From positions 1 through 33,985 of the forward strand of contig JAFDJA010000051.1 in assembly GCA_019307745.1 (NCBI GenBank): 33,985 bases of DNA. The letters run 5' to 3'. The position numbers and the translations under genes were made by a program. Positions 26,826 to 33,985 of the stretch are shown here, piece after piece; position 1 is the first letter of the stretch, and every line of letters begins with the position of its first letter. Below the pieces are notes generated by a model. That model made no database searches, had not been told where the DNA came from, and saw only the letters and a program-made list of their open reading frames with translations. Source of the stretch: Deltaproteobacteria bacterium (lineage in GTDB: Bacteria > Desulfobacterota > DSM-4660 > Desulfatiglandales > HGW-15).

Positions 26826-27743
26826 ATGAAAAACACAAACAAGATGCAAAATGACGATTTTCAGGTCTGTGGTCTTGGGCAGTGCTGCCTTGACTATATT
26901 GGAAAGATACCTGCATATCCCCTGCCGGATATGAAATGCGAATTCACGGACATGACCATCCAGGGCGGGGGCCCGATCGCTACCGCCCTTACTGCCCTTT
27001 CAAGGTGGGGAGTGTCGTGTACAATCACAGGAGTCATCGGAGATGACCCGCTTGGGCCAATGATTGCTGAATCCCTGAAAAAAGAGGGGGTGGATATAAG
27101 CAGGCTGCTCATCAGAAAAGGATTTGATTCACAGTTCGCGTTTGTCATGGCAGAACCTGGTGCGGGTAGACGGACTATCTTCTGGAGGAGACCCACAGGC
27201 CCACCACCTGGACCTGATGAGTTGGACTACGAACTTATCAGCAAGGCAGAGGTGCTCTATACAGACGGTATCTTTCCTGCTGCATCTATTGCAGCATGCA
27301 GGGCTGCAAGGCAGGCAGGAGTAAAAGTTGTTGTGGATGCAGGCTCCATGCGCCATGGCATGCTGGATATTGCCAGGTCAAGTGATTGCTTCATTGCATC
27401 TGAAACATTTGCAAATGACTTCCTGGGCAGGGAAGATCCCCTGGAGGCCTGCCGAAGTCTGGCAAAACTCGGCCCAGGAGTTGTTGGTGTGACCCTGGGG
27501 CCCAAAGGTTATATTGCCATGGATCACGGCAGAATAATCAGGAAACCTGCTCACAAGGTAAAAGCCATTGACACAACCGGGTGTGGTGACATTTTTCACG
27601 CAGGTTTTACATATGGACTTTTAAAAGGATGGGATACAGAAAAGAGCCTTGATTTCGGTGCCTGGGCCGCCGCCATGGTAAGCCTCAAACTGGGTGGCAG
27701 GGCAGGAATTCCCCCTGCCGGGGATTACGGATCCGTGAAATAA
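26826..27743 (+). CDS. PfkB/ribokinase-family sugar kinase
   Basis: This 305-residue kinase of the PfkB family phosphorylates a sugar or nucleoside using ATP. N-terminal features: CGLGQCCLDYIGKIP and the GGGPIATALTALSRWG substrate-side motif, then TGVIGDDPLGPM. The C-terminal signature is DTTGCGDIFHAGFTYGLL, with Cys in place of the usual Ala of DTxGAGD; the catalytic Asp is kept. The ribosome site is weak (AAGCTGAA), so the exact Met (1 or 6) is open. It follows mtaB by 73 bases and precedes a convergent LPS glycosyltransferase, so an envelope-sugar role is possible, but the substrate cannot be named. Confidence 0.88.
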   Translation: MKNTNKMQNDDFQVCGLGQCCLDYIGKIPAYPLPDMKCEFTDMTIQGGGPIATALTALSRWGVSCTITGVIGDDPLGPMIAESLKKEGVDISRLLIRKGFDSQFAFVMAEPGAGRRTIFWRRPTGPPPGPDELDYELISKAEVLYTDGIFPAASIAACRAARQAGVKVVVDAGSMRHGMLDIARSSDCFIASETFANDFLGREDPLEACRSLAKLGPGVVGVTLGPKGYIAMDHGRIIRKPAHKVKAIDTTGCGDIFHAGFTYGLLKGWDTEKSLDFGAWAAAMVSLKLGGRAGIPPAGDYGSVK

Positions 27744-27817
27744 TCAGCCTAAGAGCACGATGGTCTGCGGACCAAGATGATCACACTTGGAAAGGACGCC
27801 TCATGCCTCTGGGACAC

Positions 27818-28573
27818 CTATTTCATCCCCTTCTCTTCATACATCTCATTAAGCTTCTGATATTTCATATAGGCGCGTATGACAGTCGTAAGGGTAACTG
27901 TAAAACCATCTGCACCCTGGAGCATTCCACCCTTCAGAAAAAATTTACGGATAAAGGCTGCGGCACCTCGAAAGGCGGGCCTGACGCTGGAATACCGGAC
28001 ACCCTTTTCATACAGTGCCCAGGCATCTCTGCTGCTAAGGGCATCCAGTCGCTGCATCCAGTGGGAATAATCCCTGTATGTGTAGTGATGTAAATGGGCG
28101 TCCAGCCTTTTCACCTTAGGGGCAAGTACCCTTGAATGGGCCTTTTTATCGGCATAGCCTGACCTGTTCTTATTATAGAGGCGTATCACATAATCCGGAT
28201 AAAAGCCCGCGGCCCTGATCCAGTGATTACCCACATAATTCTTCCGCCTAAAGGCATATGCAATCCTTGTGTCAGAATAATCGACCCCAAGAATAACATC
28301 AACCATATCATCATCAAGGCGTTCATCCGCGTCAATGCTGAGTATCCAGTCATTCTCAGCATACTGTACGCCAAAGGCCTTTTGAGGGCCATCCCCAAGA
28401 TAGGGCTGAACATAGACCCTGGCACCTAGCCCTCTGGCAATATCGACAGTTTTATCCTGGCTCTGGGAATCAATAACCAGAACCTCGTCACAGACCTTTC
28501 TCATAGACTCAATACAGTCGGCAATATTTTTTTCTTCATTCAGTGTAATGAGAGTTCCTGTTATCTTTTCCAT
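27818..28573 (-). CDS. Family 2 glycosyltransferase, LPS core type (WaaE/KdtX-like)
   Basis: This is a cytoplasmic GT-A glycosyltransferase of about 251 residues. It begins with ITGTLITLNEEKNIADCI and has VLVIDSQSQDKT at the nucleotide site and WILSIDADERLDDDM as the DxD metal motif. The middle FRRKNYVGNHWIRAAGFYPDYVIRLYNK is typical of the LPS core beta-glucosyltransferase WaaE/KdtX group. The start codon is decided by GGGGGA 6 bases before the ATG at 28571-28573; an in-frame TTG two codons earlier is too close to that site. It diverges from the heptosyltransferase operon at 28776, which strengthens the LPS core reading. Confidence 0.88.
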   Translation of the reverse strand: MEKITGTLITLNEEKNIADCIESMRKVCDEVLVIDSQSQDKTVDIARGLGARVYVQPYLGDGPQKAFGVQYAENDWILSIDADERLDDDMVDVILGVDYSDTRIAYAFRRKNYVGNHWIRAAGFYPDYVIRLYNKNRSGYADKKAHSRVLAPKVKRLDAHLHHYTYRDYSHWMQRLDALSSRDAWALYEKGVRYSSVRPAFRGAAAFIRKFFLKGGMLQGADGFTVTLTTVIRAYMKYQKLNEMYEEKGMK

Positions 28574-28702
28574 CTTCAATCCCCCAAGTGTACCTTAATT
28601 AGACCAATGGCCACTACCCTGAGATATATAAAACATAACCTGATTGCAAGAAGAAACAGCCCCGTATCTTTCGCGCATATAGCCTTCCGGGATATTATTT
28701 TC

Positions 28703-28732
28703 TTGACACAAACAGGTATTCTTCTTTATAAC
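28703..28732 (+). promoter_or_regulatory. Sigma-70-type promoter for the heptosyltransferase operon
   Basis: An exact TTGACA (28703-28708) is followed after 18 bases by TATAAC (28727-28732), one mismatch from consensus. The predicted start of transcription is near 28739, giving a leader of about 37 bases to the ATG at 28776. Confidence 0.65.
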
Positions 28733-28775
28733 CCTGTGAACTAAAAAGAAAAAATTCAATTACACCTCCATAAAT

Positions 28776-29783
28776 ATGAAGATACTTATTGTCCAGACAA
28801 GCTTCCTCGGAGACACGATCCTTTCCACTCCGGTCATAGCTGCCCTGAAAAAGATTCACCCGGACGCGGAACTCTGGATGATGACCACGCCTCTTTCAGC
28901 ATCACTTGTAAAACGTGATCCCCTCCTCAAAGGAGTTATCACATATGATAAAAGAGGGACGGACAAGGGTCTTACTGGCCTTATGAGGATAAGAAAACGA
29001 ATCTGTGAGGAGTCATTTGACAGGATATATTCTCTTCACAGATCCATGCGCACCGCTATTCTGCTGAGGCTATGCGGCAGTTCTCCCACTAGAATAGGCT
29101 TTGCAAATGCCAGTCTCGGCCTGATCTATCACCAGACCCAAAAACGTAATCCTGATGACCATGACGTTATCCGAAACCTCTCAATCCTTGCGGGCGAATG
29201 TTCCCTGGACTCCATTGAAACGGACCTCCGCCTGTTTGCCCCGGACAGGCCCGAACTTGACAAAAGTATCACAGGTATGCTGCCTGATCCCCGCAGATAC
29301 GGTGTGCTAACACCCGGCAGTGCATGGAATACCAAGATGTGGCACTGGCAAGGCTTTCGCGAGACAGCCCGATATCTCCTGAAAAAAGGTCTCGATGTTG
29401 TCCTGATGGGAACACCATCCGATAGAGAGGTCAGCTCAAAAGTGGCCAAAGGCCTGAATATATTGGACCTGACCGGAAAGACAGGGATTGATGAGGCCAT
29501 GTACATCATGAAGAACAGCGCAATAGCTGTATGCAATGACAGTATGGCTCTCCATATGACATCTGCGTTTAAAATCCCATGCGTTGCCGCTTTCTGCTCA
29601 ACAGTACCATCTTTCGGATTCGGACCATGGAAAAACAGGGCCGTTGTGGTGGAAACAGAGCTTGTATGCAGACCTTGCGGAAGGCATGGAAAAAAAAGAT
29701 GCCCCAATGGAACAGAGGCATGTATGAAAAAGATATCCCAAAACGAAGTTATACAGGCAATTGAAGAATTACTGGGGAATTAA
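28776..29783 (+). CDS. waaF: GT9 heptosyltransferase, WaaF-like
   Basis: This 335-residue GT9 enzyme transfers L,D-heptose from ADP-heptose to the LPS inner core. Features: MKILIVQTSFLGDTILSTPVIAALKK at the N-terminus, VLTPGSAWNTKMW in the nucleotide-binding half, CNDSMALHMTSAFKIPCVAAFCSTVPSFGFGP (the family motif normally 'DSGPMHIA'), and a C-terminal cluster CRPCGRHGKKRCPNG typical of WaaF proteins. No convincing ribosome site precedes the ATG. The stop (TAATG) overlaps the next gene start by one base, so the kinase is co-translated. The name WaaF is by family; the acceptor heptose position is not shown by sequence. Confidence 0.9.
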   Translation: MKILIVQTSFLGDTILSTPVIAALKKIHPDAELWMMTTPLSASLVKRDPLLKGVITYDKRGTDKGLTGLMRIRKRICEESFDRIYSLHRSMRTAILLRLCGSSPTRIGFANASLGLIYHQTQKRNPDDHDVIRNLSILAGECSLDSIETDLRLFAPDRPELDKSITGMLPDPRRYGVLTPGSAWNTKMWHWQGFRETARYLLKKGLDVVLMGTPSDREVSSKVAKGLNILDLTGKTGIDEAMYIMKNSAIAVCNDSMALHMTSAFKIPCVAAFCSTVPSFGFGPWKNRAVVVETELVCRPCGRHGKKRCPNGTEACMKKISQNEVIQAIEELLGN

Positions 29784-30469
29784 TGGATACCATAAAAACA
29801 AAAACTTTTGACTCATACTGTTTCGGATCCCTTTTTAAACTTTCAAATCACCAGTTGGAGCAGATCACCAGTATGTTTCAAAACCGGGCACATGCCACAG
29901 AGAATGTACTTGGAGGCAGGGCATCAGTCCAGGCCGTTCAGATCAAAGGAATAGGCAAGGCTATTGTCAAACAGTATTTCCGTGGGGGGATGCTCCGTCA
30001 TTTTGTCAAACAGAAATATTTTAAATGGGGTAAGACACGATCCCAGTCTGAGTTTGAAAAGCTGATTTATATCCGCTCCCTTGGCTTGAGTGCGCCTGAA
30101 CCTGTGGCTTTTGCTTACACAACAGGTCTGTTTTATAGGGCGTGGCTGATAACACGGGAGATAGAGGATATTCAGACACTGGCCGAACTCAGCCTGAATG
30201 ATGAAACCCGTGCAAAAGAAGTCATGTCCGGCGTCACGGAGCAGATCTCAAGACTCATCCAAAACCAAATCTGCCATGTGGACCTTCATCCGGGGAATGT
30301 TCTGATAACAAGTGATAACCGGATATTTTTCATTGATTTTGACAAGGCATTTACATATCGCGGGGATAAGATGAGGCTAAGGGGGAAATATATCAACAGA
30401 TGGCAGAGATCAATACGTAAACACAGACTGCCTGAGATGCTTTCAAAGGAATTCTATAAGGTATTTTAA
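29783..30469 (+). CDS. Kdo/WaaP-family LPS kinase
   Basis: This 228-residue protein has a eukaryotic-like small kinase fold of the Kdo kinase/WaaP group, which phosphorylates inner-core LPS sugars at the cytoplasmic face. The visible catalytic segment is CHVDLHPGNVL (catalytic Asp and metal-binding Asn), followed by FIDFDKAF, where Asp binds the metal. The N-terminal part shows the ATP lobe with GRASVQAV and AIVKQYFRGG (Lys of strand 3). The start ATG overlaps the heptosyltransferase stop by one base, so the two are coupled. It could be a Kdo kinase (KdkA) or a heptose kinase; its pairing with a heptosyltransferase does not settle which. Confidence 0.83.
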   Translation: MDTIKTKTFDSYCFGSLFKLSNHQLEQITSMFQNRAHATENVLGGRASVQAVQIKGIGKAIVKQYFRGGMLRHFVKQKYFKWGKTRSQSEFEKLIYIRSLGLSAPEPVAFAYTTGLFYRAWLITREIEDIQTLAELSLNDETRAKEVMSGVTEQISRLIQNQICHVDLHPGNVLITSDNRIFFIDFDKAFTYRGDKMRLRGKYINRWQRSIRKHRLPEMLSKEFYKVF

Positions 30470-30480
30470 TACCCTTTTTT
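30460..30480 (+). terminator. Weak possible terminator after the LPS kinase
   Basis: A short GGTAT-TTTA-ATACC stem overlaps the stop codon and is followed by CTTTTTT. The stem is only 5-6 bp and AT-rich, so it is a weak candidate. Confidence 0.3.
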
Positions 30481-30589
30481 CCTATCTCCCTTTTGGCGTC
30501 ATTATTTTATCTCATACTGAAAAGTGTACCAAATCACAGTTTCCGTCCATTGCTGCCACCTTCTGCGTTCCACCTTCCGTCCCCTGCCT

Positions 30590-31624
30590 TCATTTCCTTA
30601 CATACCTTTCCAGCCCAAGCTCAATCTTCTCAATAACTTCTTCTGGGGAAATCAACGCCATACGTCCCTTTTTAGTGGCCCTTGTAATAGGTATGTTCTC
30701 CTCCCCTGAATCAGTGAACCTGTCAACAAGCAGATCCTGAAACCGGTTGAAAGGACCGCACCTTCTGGGATTTGAATACCCGAATAGGCTGACAGTGGGG
30801 ACATTCAAGGCAACAGCTATATGAAGTGGACCAGTATCGGGGGAGACCGCAATCAAGGAACCTGACAGCTGAAGCATTGTCTGACGCAGTGAATCACCCA
30901 GATCCACTACTGGATGAGATTCACACAGTCGGCATATCTCATGAGCCATGGCACGTTCCTGCTTACCTGGACCGCCTACAATCATGGGCTGCATATCCAG
31001 ATTTTTATCAATATAATCCATCACTTGGGCATAACCACTGGCATGCCAGTCCTTATGCGAATTTGATGTGGCCACCACAAAAGATATTGCCGGTCTCCCA
31101 AGCTCCTCAAAAAAATCCTTTCTCCAGGCCAGCTCCTGCTCAGTAAACCTGAAGTTCCATTCTCCTGAATAATCCTCCAGACCCAGATAATCAAGAAACT
31201 CCAAATACTGTGCCTGGGCATGCTGTGTGAGACGGTGTGGAATCCTTTGATTGGCAAACATCCAATGCATCTCCCGCGAACGCCGGAAATCAAATCCTAG
31301 TTTCACATCCCCTCTCACAATGGTGGAGATAAGACTGGACTTGATACTGACCTGGAGCATTAGTACAAGGTCAAACTTCTCCTTATTCAGATCTTTTGCC
31401 AGTTTGCGCCATGACTTCAGCCCTTTACTTCGGTCAAAAAGGATAAATCTATCAATATTATCCTGATGCTTGACAAGCTCATAGGAGATGGGCTGCAGTA
31501 TCCAGGCAAGATGGGCCTCCGGATATATCCTGCGCAGGCCATTTATCATCCCAAGGGTATGAACCGTATCACCCAGGGCGGACAGGCGGATTATACATAT
31601 TTTATTAGCCGATATTTCGGGCAT
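30590..31624 (-). CDS. GT9 heptosyltransferase, second copy
   Basis: This GT9 protein of about 344 residues contains KICIIRLSALGDTVHTLGMINGLRRIYP at the N-terminus, VATSNSHKDW at the start of the second Rossmann half, and SPDTGPLHIAVALNVPTVSLFGYSNPRRCGPF, the classic ADP-heptose binding motif (its partner at 28776 has a divergent version). The open frame extends 34 codons upstream, but CAGGA stands 6 bases before the ATG at 31622-31624, and other members begin near this point. It is convergent with the WaaF-kinase pair, 120 bases away. It likely adds another heptose or related sugar to the LPS core; WaaC/WaaQ-type assignment is not possible by eye. Confidence 0.9.
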   Translation of the reverse strand: MPEISANKICIIRLSALGDTVHTLGMINGLRRIYPEAHLAWILQPISYELVKHQDNIDRFILFDRSKGLKSWRKLAKDLNKEKFDLVLMLQVSIKSSLISTIVRGDVKLGFDFRRSREMHWMFANQRIPHRLTQHAQAQYLEFLDYLGLEDYSGEWNFRFTEQELAWRKDFFEELGRPAISFVVATSNSHKDWHASGYAQVMDYIDKNLDMQPMIVGGPGKQERAMAHEICRLCESHPVVDLGDSLRQTMLQLSGSLIAVSPDTGPLHIAVALNVPTVSLFGYSNPRRCGPFNRFQDLLVDRFTDSGEENIPITRATKKGRMALISPEEVIEKIELGLERYVRK

Positions 31625-32008
31625 ATCTTTTCCTGTAAAAAATCTGTGATTGAGTTGGCATCCATCCGGAAATCCAGGATAGACTCTGGACAGGATCGAG
31701 GATAAAGTAATAAAGATAGATAGCAAGTGTCAAGCATGTATGTACGAGGCCCGAAATATCGCTGTCCTCTGCAGGAATCCCTGCTCATATCTTGACACCT
31801 CATCAAATTAAAATGTAGTAAGGATTTAACATTTTGGAAAAAATATTACTATTCTGTGGGATCATACAGGATTGTCCAATACCTTCTGTCAAGAGAGCCT
31901 ACACCCTGCATCCCGTGACAACTATCTACTGTGGCTTATAGCGGCTCGTTATAATATCATGACAAAGTGTAAAATTCAGGTAATAAAAAGGAGAAGCATT
32001 TTCAGATC
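31625..32008. other. Divergent region between GT9 gene and CX5R phosphatase
   Basis: No gene is recognised. The plus strand has a perfect -10 box TATAAT (31950-31955) 54 bases before the phosphatase start, with a poor -35 (TACTGT), and an exact TTGACA further left (31792-31797) with no good -10. The ribosome site AAGGAG (31987-31992) lies unusually far (about 16 bases) from the phosphatase TTG. Confidence 0.4.
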
Positions 32009-32632
32009 TTGGAACAAATAAAGATAAAACAATCAAAACTCAGGACTATCACCTGCTGGTCAGCCGCGGTTTTGCTCTCAATAGTCCTCACTGTTGCTGC
32101 TGTTCATGGTTATAGATCCGGAATATTATACTGGTTTGAGACAATAACCCGGGATCAGGTCTATAAATCGGGGGTCATACCCCCTGATAAACTCGAAAAA
32201 TTCATAAACAGATACAATATCCGTACGATTATTGACCTGAGGACACCGGCTCGTGACAGCCGATTAAATCCTGGAAAACAGGACGACATAGATTTGGAGC
32301 ATAAAATACTTACTGAACTGGGCGTAAGACACATCAATATCCCTTCACCCCAGGTCCCGCCGGATGATGCGGTTGAGGCATTTCTTGAGGTGATGGATGA
32401 TGAGGACAGCAGACCTGTGCTGATCCACTGTTTTCATGGGCGTGGCAGAGCTGTCCTGTTTTCTGCTATCTACAGGATCGAATATGAGGGCTGGGACAAT
32501 GAACGGGCGCGCAGGGCAACACGTATGATCACCTGGGGCAGCTCTTTCAGCAAAAATACATCCAAGGGAATCTACTTGCTGGATTATATCCCACGAACTG
32601 ATACTAAAAAACAGAACAAGTCCAAACTGTAG
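32009..32632 (+). CDS. Membrane-anchored dual-specificity/tyrosine phosphatase
   Basis: This 207-residue protein has one N-terminal membrane helix (about 14-33, SAAVLLSIVLTVAAVHGY) and a phosphatase domain facing the periplasm or outside if the helix is a normal signal anchor. The active-site loop HCFHGRGRA fits CX5R (Cys141, Arg147), with IIDLRTP upstream (Asp77) supporting the fold of the dual-specificity/Tyr phosphatase group. The start is a TTG with a distant AAGGAG; no in-frame ATG occurs before residue 129, so the TTG is kept. It is followed on the same strand by the bactofilin gene (201-base gap). Substrate is unknown; phosphoinositide, phosphoprotein or phosphorylated envelope lipids are all possible. 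Confidence 0.82.
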   Translation: MEQIKIKQSKLRTITCWSAAVLLSIVLTVAAVHGYRSGILYWFETITRDQVYKSGVIPPDKLEKFINRYNIRTIIDLRTPARDSRLNPGKQDDIDLEHKILTELGVRHINIPSPQVPPDDAVEAFLEVMDDEDSRPVLIHCFHGRGRAVLFSAIYRIEYEGWDNERARRATRMITWGSSFSKNTSKGIYLLDYIPRTDTKKQNKSKL

Positions 32633-32833
32633 TATTTAATTGATTGAGCAGGAACCAAATACAACCATTAACTCAAAAAATAACAGAAAAAGTACTATTG
32701 AGGTCTCAAGAAACTTAATATTCTATGCGGCCGAAGGAAAAGATTAGGATTATAAACGGTTGACCCGGCAGATGCAAACCTGATAATAATAAGTTGTATC
32801 AAAAAATAATTCTTCAAGGAGATTTCCTGCCTT

Positions 32834-33484
32834 ATGAAAAACAAAGAGGCCTTTACCCTTCTGGGTGAAAATTCGACATGGGAAGGCACACTGTCATTTC
32901 CCGGGACTTTAAGGATAGACGGTCATTTCAAAGGCACCATATCCTCCTGCGGGATTCTAATAATCGGAGAGGAAGGTCTGGTTGAAGCCAATATCCATGC
33001 GGGATATATAGAGGTATACGGTGAAGTCAGGGGGGATATCACAGCTGACCAGAGAGTGGATCTGCACAAGCAGGCCAAGGTATTTGGAAATATCAAGGCC
33101 CCCAATGTTGTAATGGATCAAGGTGCTATACTTGAAGGGACAACAAGGATGTACCAGGCAACAAGCACAGCCCCAAAGGATCCATCTATTGTTGAATTCG
33201 ACAACTATAACAGCGGCCCTCCACCTAACCTTACGGCGATACACGGTATCATAACCAATAACGCGACGAACTCCCCGGTAAAAAATGCAACGGTAATATG
33301 CAAAGGCAAAGAAAAAAGGACCGCAAACACAAACGCGTCCGGTTATTATGAGTTTATCAACCTCGATAACAACAAATGGAAACTCAAAATCAAGGCCAAC
33401 GGATATAAAGGTAACAAAGCAATCGTTGAAATTACTGACGGCGGCACACATGAACAAAATTTCTCCCTCCGGCCCAAAAAATAA
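32834..33484 (+). CDS. Bactofilin with C-terminal carboxypeptidase-regulatory-like domain
   Basis: This 216-residue protein has two clear parts. Residues about 8-110 are a bactofilin (DUF583) beta-helix: GENSTWEGTLSFPGTLRIDGHFKGTI and VEVYGEVRGDI-type turns (here IEVYGEVRGDI), with GNIKAPNVVMDQGAILEG at its end. After a short linker, residues about 130-216 form an Ig-like beta sandwich of the carboxypeptidase-regulatory kind: IHGIITNNATNSPVKNATV, ANTNASGYYEFINL, and KIKANGYKGNKAIVEI. Bactofilins are usually 120-180 residues and cytoplasmic, forming filaments at the membrane; no signal peptide is visible. The ATG has GGAG 12 bases upstream, a long spacing. The fused domain is normally extracellular, so its role here is open. 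Confidence 0.88.
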   Translation: MKNKEAFTLLGENSTWEGTLSFPGTLRIDGHFKGTISSCGILIIGEEGLVEANIHAGYIEVYGEVRGDITADQRVDLHKQAKVFGNIKAPNVVMDQGAILEGTTRMYQATSTAPKDPSIVEFDNYNSGPPPNLTAIHGIITNNATNSPVKNATVICKGKEKRTANTNASGYYEFINLDNNKWKLKIKANGYKGNKAIVEITDGGTHEQNFSLRPKK

Positions 33485-33574
33485 GGACAGAGGGTATCCA
33501 CCTGATTCCCTGCTCGTATTTTCCGCCCGGGCTGTCATGGACATGAACGTATTATAATCCCAGGAGATGATACC

Positions 33575-33868
33575 ATGAATGGTTCCCCTCCCATAAAGAT
33601 CCAGCCCGATCAGAAAGAGTCATGCTGCAATATCAAAATACCCACCGACGATGAGCTCTTTGCGTTAAATAAGATGCGTGAAATCAGGAGCATGGTTCAG
33701 AAACTCAAGTCCCGGCTCTTGAAATCAGACAAAGATACAGATATGAAATCAGACTTGGAGGCTCAAATTTCAGCCCTTAAAGAGGAATGGAAAGGCTGGG
33801 AGCAAAAAAGAGATGCCGCGGCAAGGGAAAGGATGAGGATTCTAGGCCATGAGAATAGCGAGTTTTAA
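33575..33868 (+). CDS. Small coiled-coil protein of unknown function
   Basis: This 97-residue protein has a clear ribosome site (GGAG, 8 bases before the ATG). The N-terminal 25 residues carry a Cys pair (SCCN); the rest is a charged helix with heptad-like spacing (MREIRSMVQKLKSRLL, then DLEAQISALKEEWKGWEQKRDAAARERMRIL). No family is recognised. It follows the bactofilin by 90 bases on the same strand and may work with it, for example as a filament-associated factor, but that is position alone. Confidence 0.65.
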   Translation: MNGSPPIKIQPDQKESCCNIKIPTDDELFALNKMREIRSMVQKLKSRLLKSDKDTDMKSDLEAQISALKEEWKGWEQKRDAAARERMRILGHENSEF

Positions 33869-33881
33869 AAGAATCCCGAAT

Positions 33882-33985
33882 TCAACCTCGAAGTGCAACG
33901 AAAGAGGAAGCAACTTCAATGGGTGTTTTAAAGCCCAGGCATTTTCTTGGGCGATTATTGATTAACGATTCAATCCGATCTATCT
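33882..33985 (-). mobile_element. C-terminal end of an IS30-family transposase, cut by the window
   Basis: The minus-strand frame entering at the right edge encodes 33 residues ending in a TGA at 33882-33884. It contains LINNRPRKCLGFKTPIEV, the very typical C-terminal motif of IS30-family transposases, and ends VALRG. The rest of the element lies beyond the window. The terminal inverted repeat should be within or just left of this stretch (about 33868-33900), which places it directly after the coiled-coil gene stop. No target duplication can be judged from one side. Confidence 0.85.

Noticed and set aside
1-33985. CRISPR array, tRNA, rRNA or prophage
   Set aside because: No regularly spaced repeats, no cloverleaf with the usual TTCGANTC arm, no rRNA-like sequence and no phage structural genes were found by reading both strands.

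Overview
The window reads as a chromosomal segment from a Gram-negative bacterium of moderate GC content. It most resembles Desulfobacterota (the former Deltaproteobacteria). This is inferred from gene content: an HTH-led pilMNOPQ operon, the order ispG-proS-relA beside rpmB, a four-gene Gld-like ABC cassette, bactofilin, LPS heptosyltransferases and mpl. No 16S or other decisive marker is present, so the placement is a best guess. I see no CRISPR array, phage block or tRNA. The only mobile DNA is the tail of an IS30-family transposase at the right edge.

Layout, left to right. Positions 1-8119 (minus strand) hold a type IV pilus assembly operon. A small XRE-type HTH gene with a good sigma-70 promoter is followed by pilM, pilN, pilO, pilP and pilQ, then a TPR lipoprotein of the pilotin type, then a large lipoprotein of repeated Ig-like (Big_1) domains that runs off the left edge. 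Positions 8.5-10.3 kb carry lepB (plus) and folD (minus). Folate-linked folD ends in a clear intrinsic terminator. Positions 10.5-15.6 kb (minus) are a four-gene ABC system: ATPase, permease, GldG-like protein and DUF4340 membrane protein, also closed by a terminator. Positions 15.9-17.4 kb hold mpl (murein peptide recycling).

Positions 17.9-23.2 kb carry rpmB (plus), converging on a minus-strand ispG-proS-relA operon: isoprenoid synthesis, prolyl-tRNA synthetase and (p)ppGpp metabolism. The 455-base divergent region upstream of ispG contains a perfect 16-bp hairpin and what may be the remnant of a glycosyltransferase gene. Positions 23.7-27.7 kb (plus) hold a class I/II aminotransferase, a NIL-domain ferredoxin, the tRNA methylthiotransferase mtaB and a PfkB sugar kinase. 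Positions 27.8-31.6 kb form an LPS core cluster: a family 2 glycosyltransferase, two GT9 heptosyltransferases and a Kdo/WaaP-type kinase.

Positions 32.0-33.9 kb (plus) hold a membrane-anchored CX5R phosphatase, a bactofilin fused to a carboxypeptidase-regulatory-like beta domain, and a small coiled-coil protein. The IS30 remnant follows. The window is therefore mostly core cell-envelope and housekeeping genes. The least ordinary points are the bactofilin fusion, the Ig-like lipoprotein and exchanged lipoprotein signals in the pilus operon, the ispG leader hairpin and the possible glycosyltransferase relic. I do not see a convincing wholly new multi-gene system.
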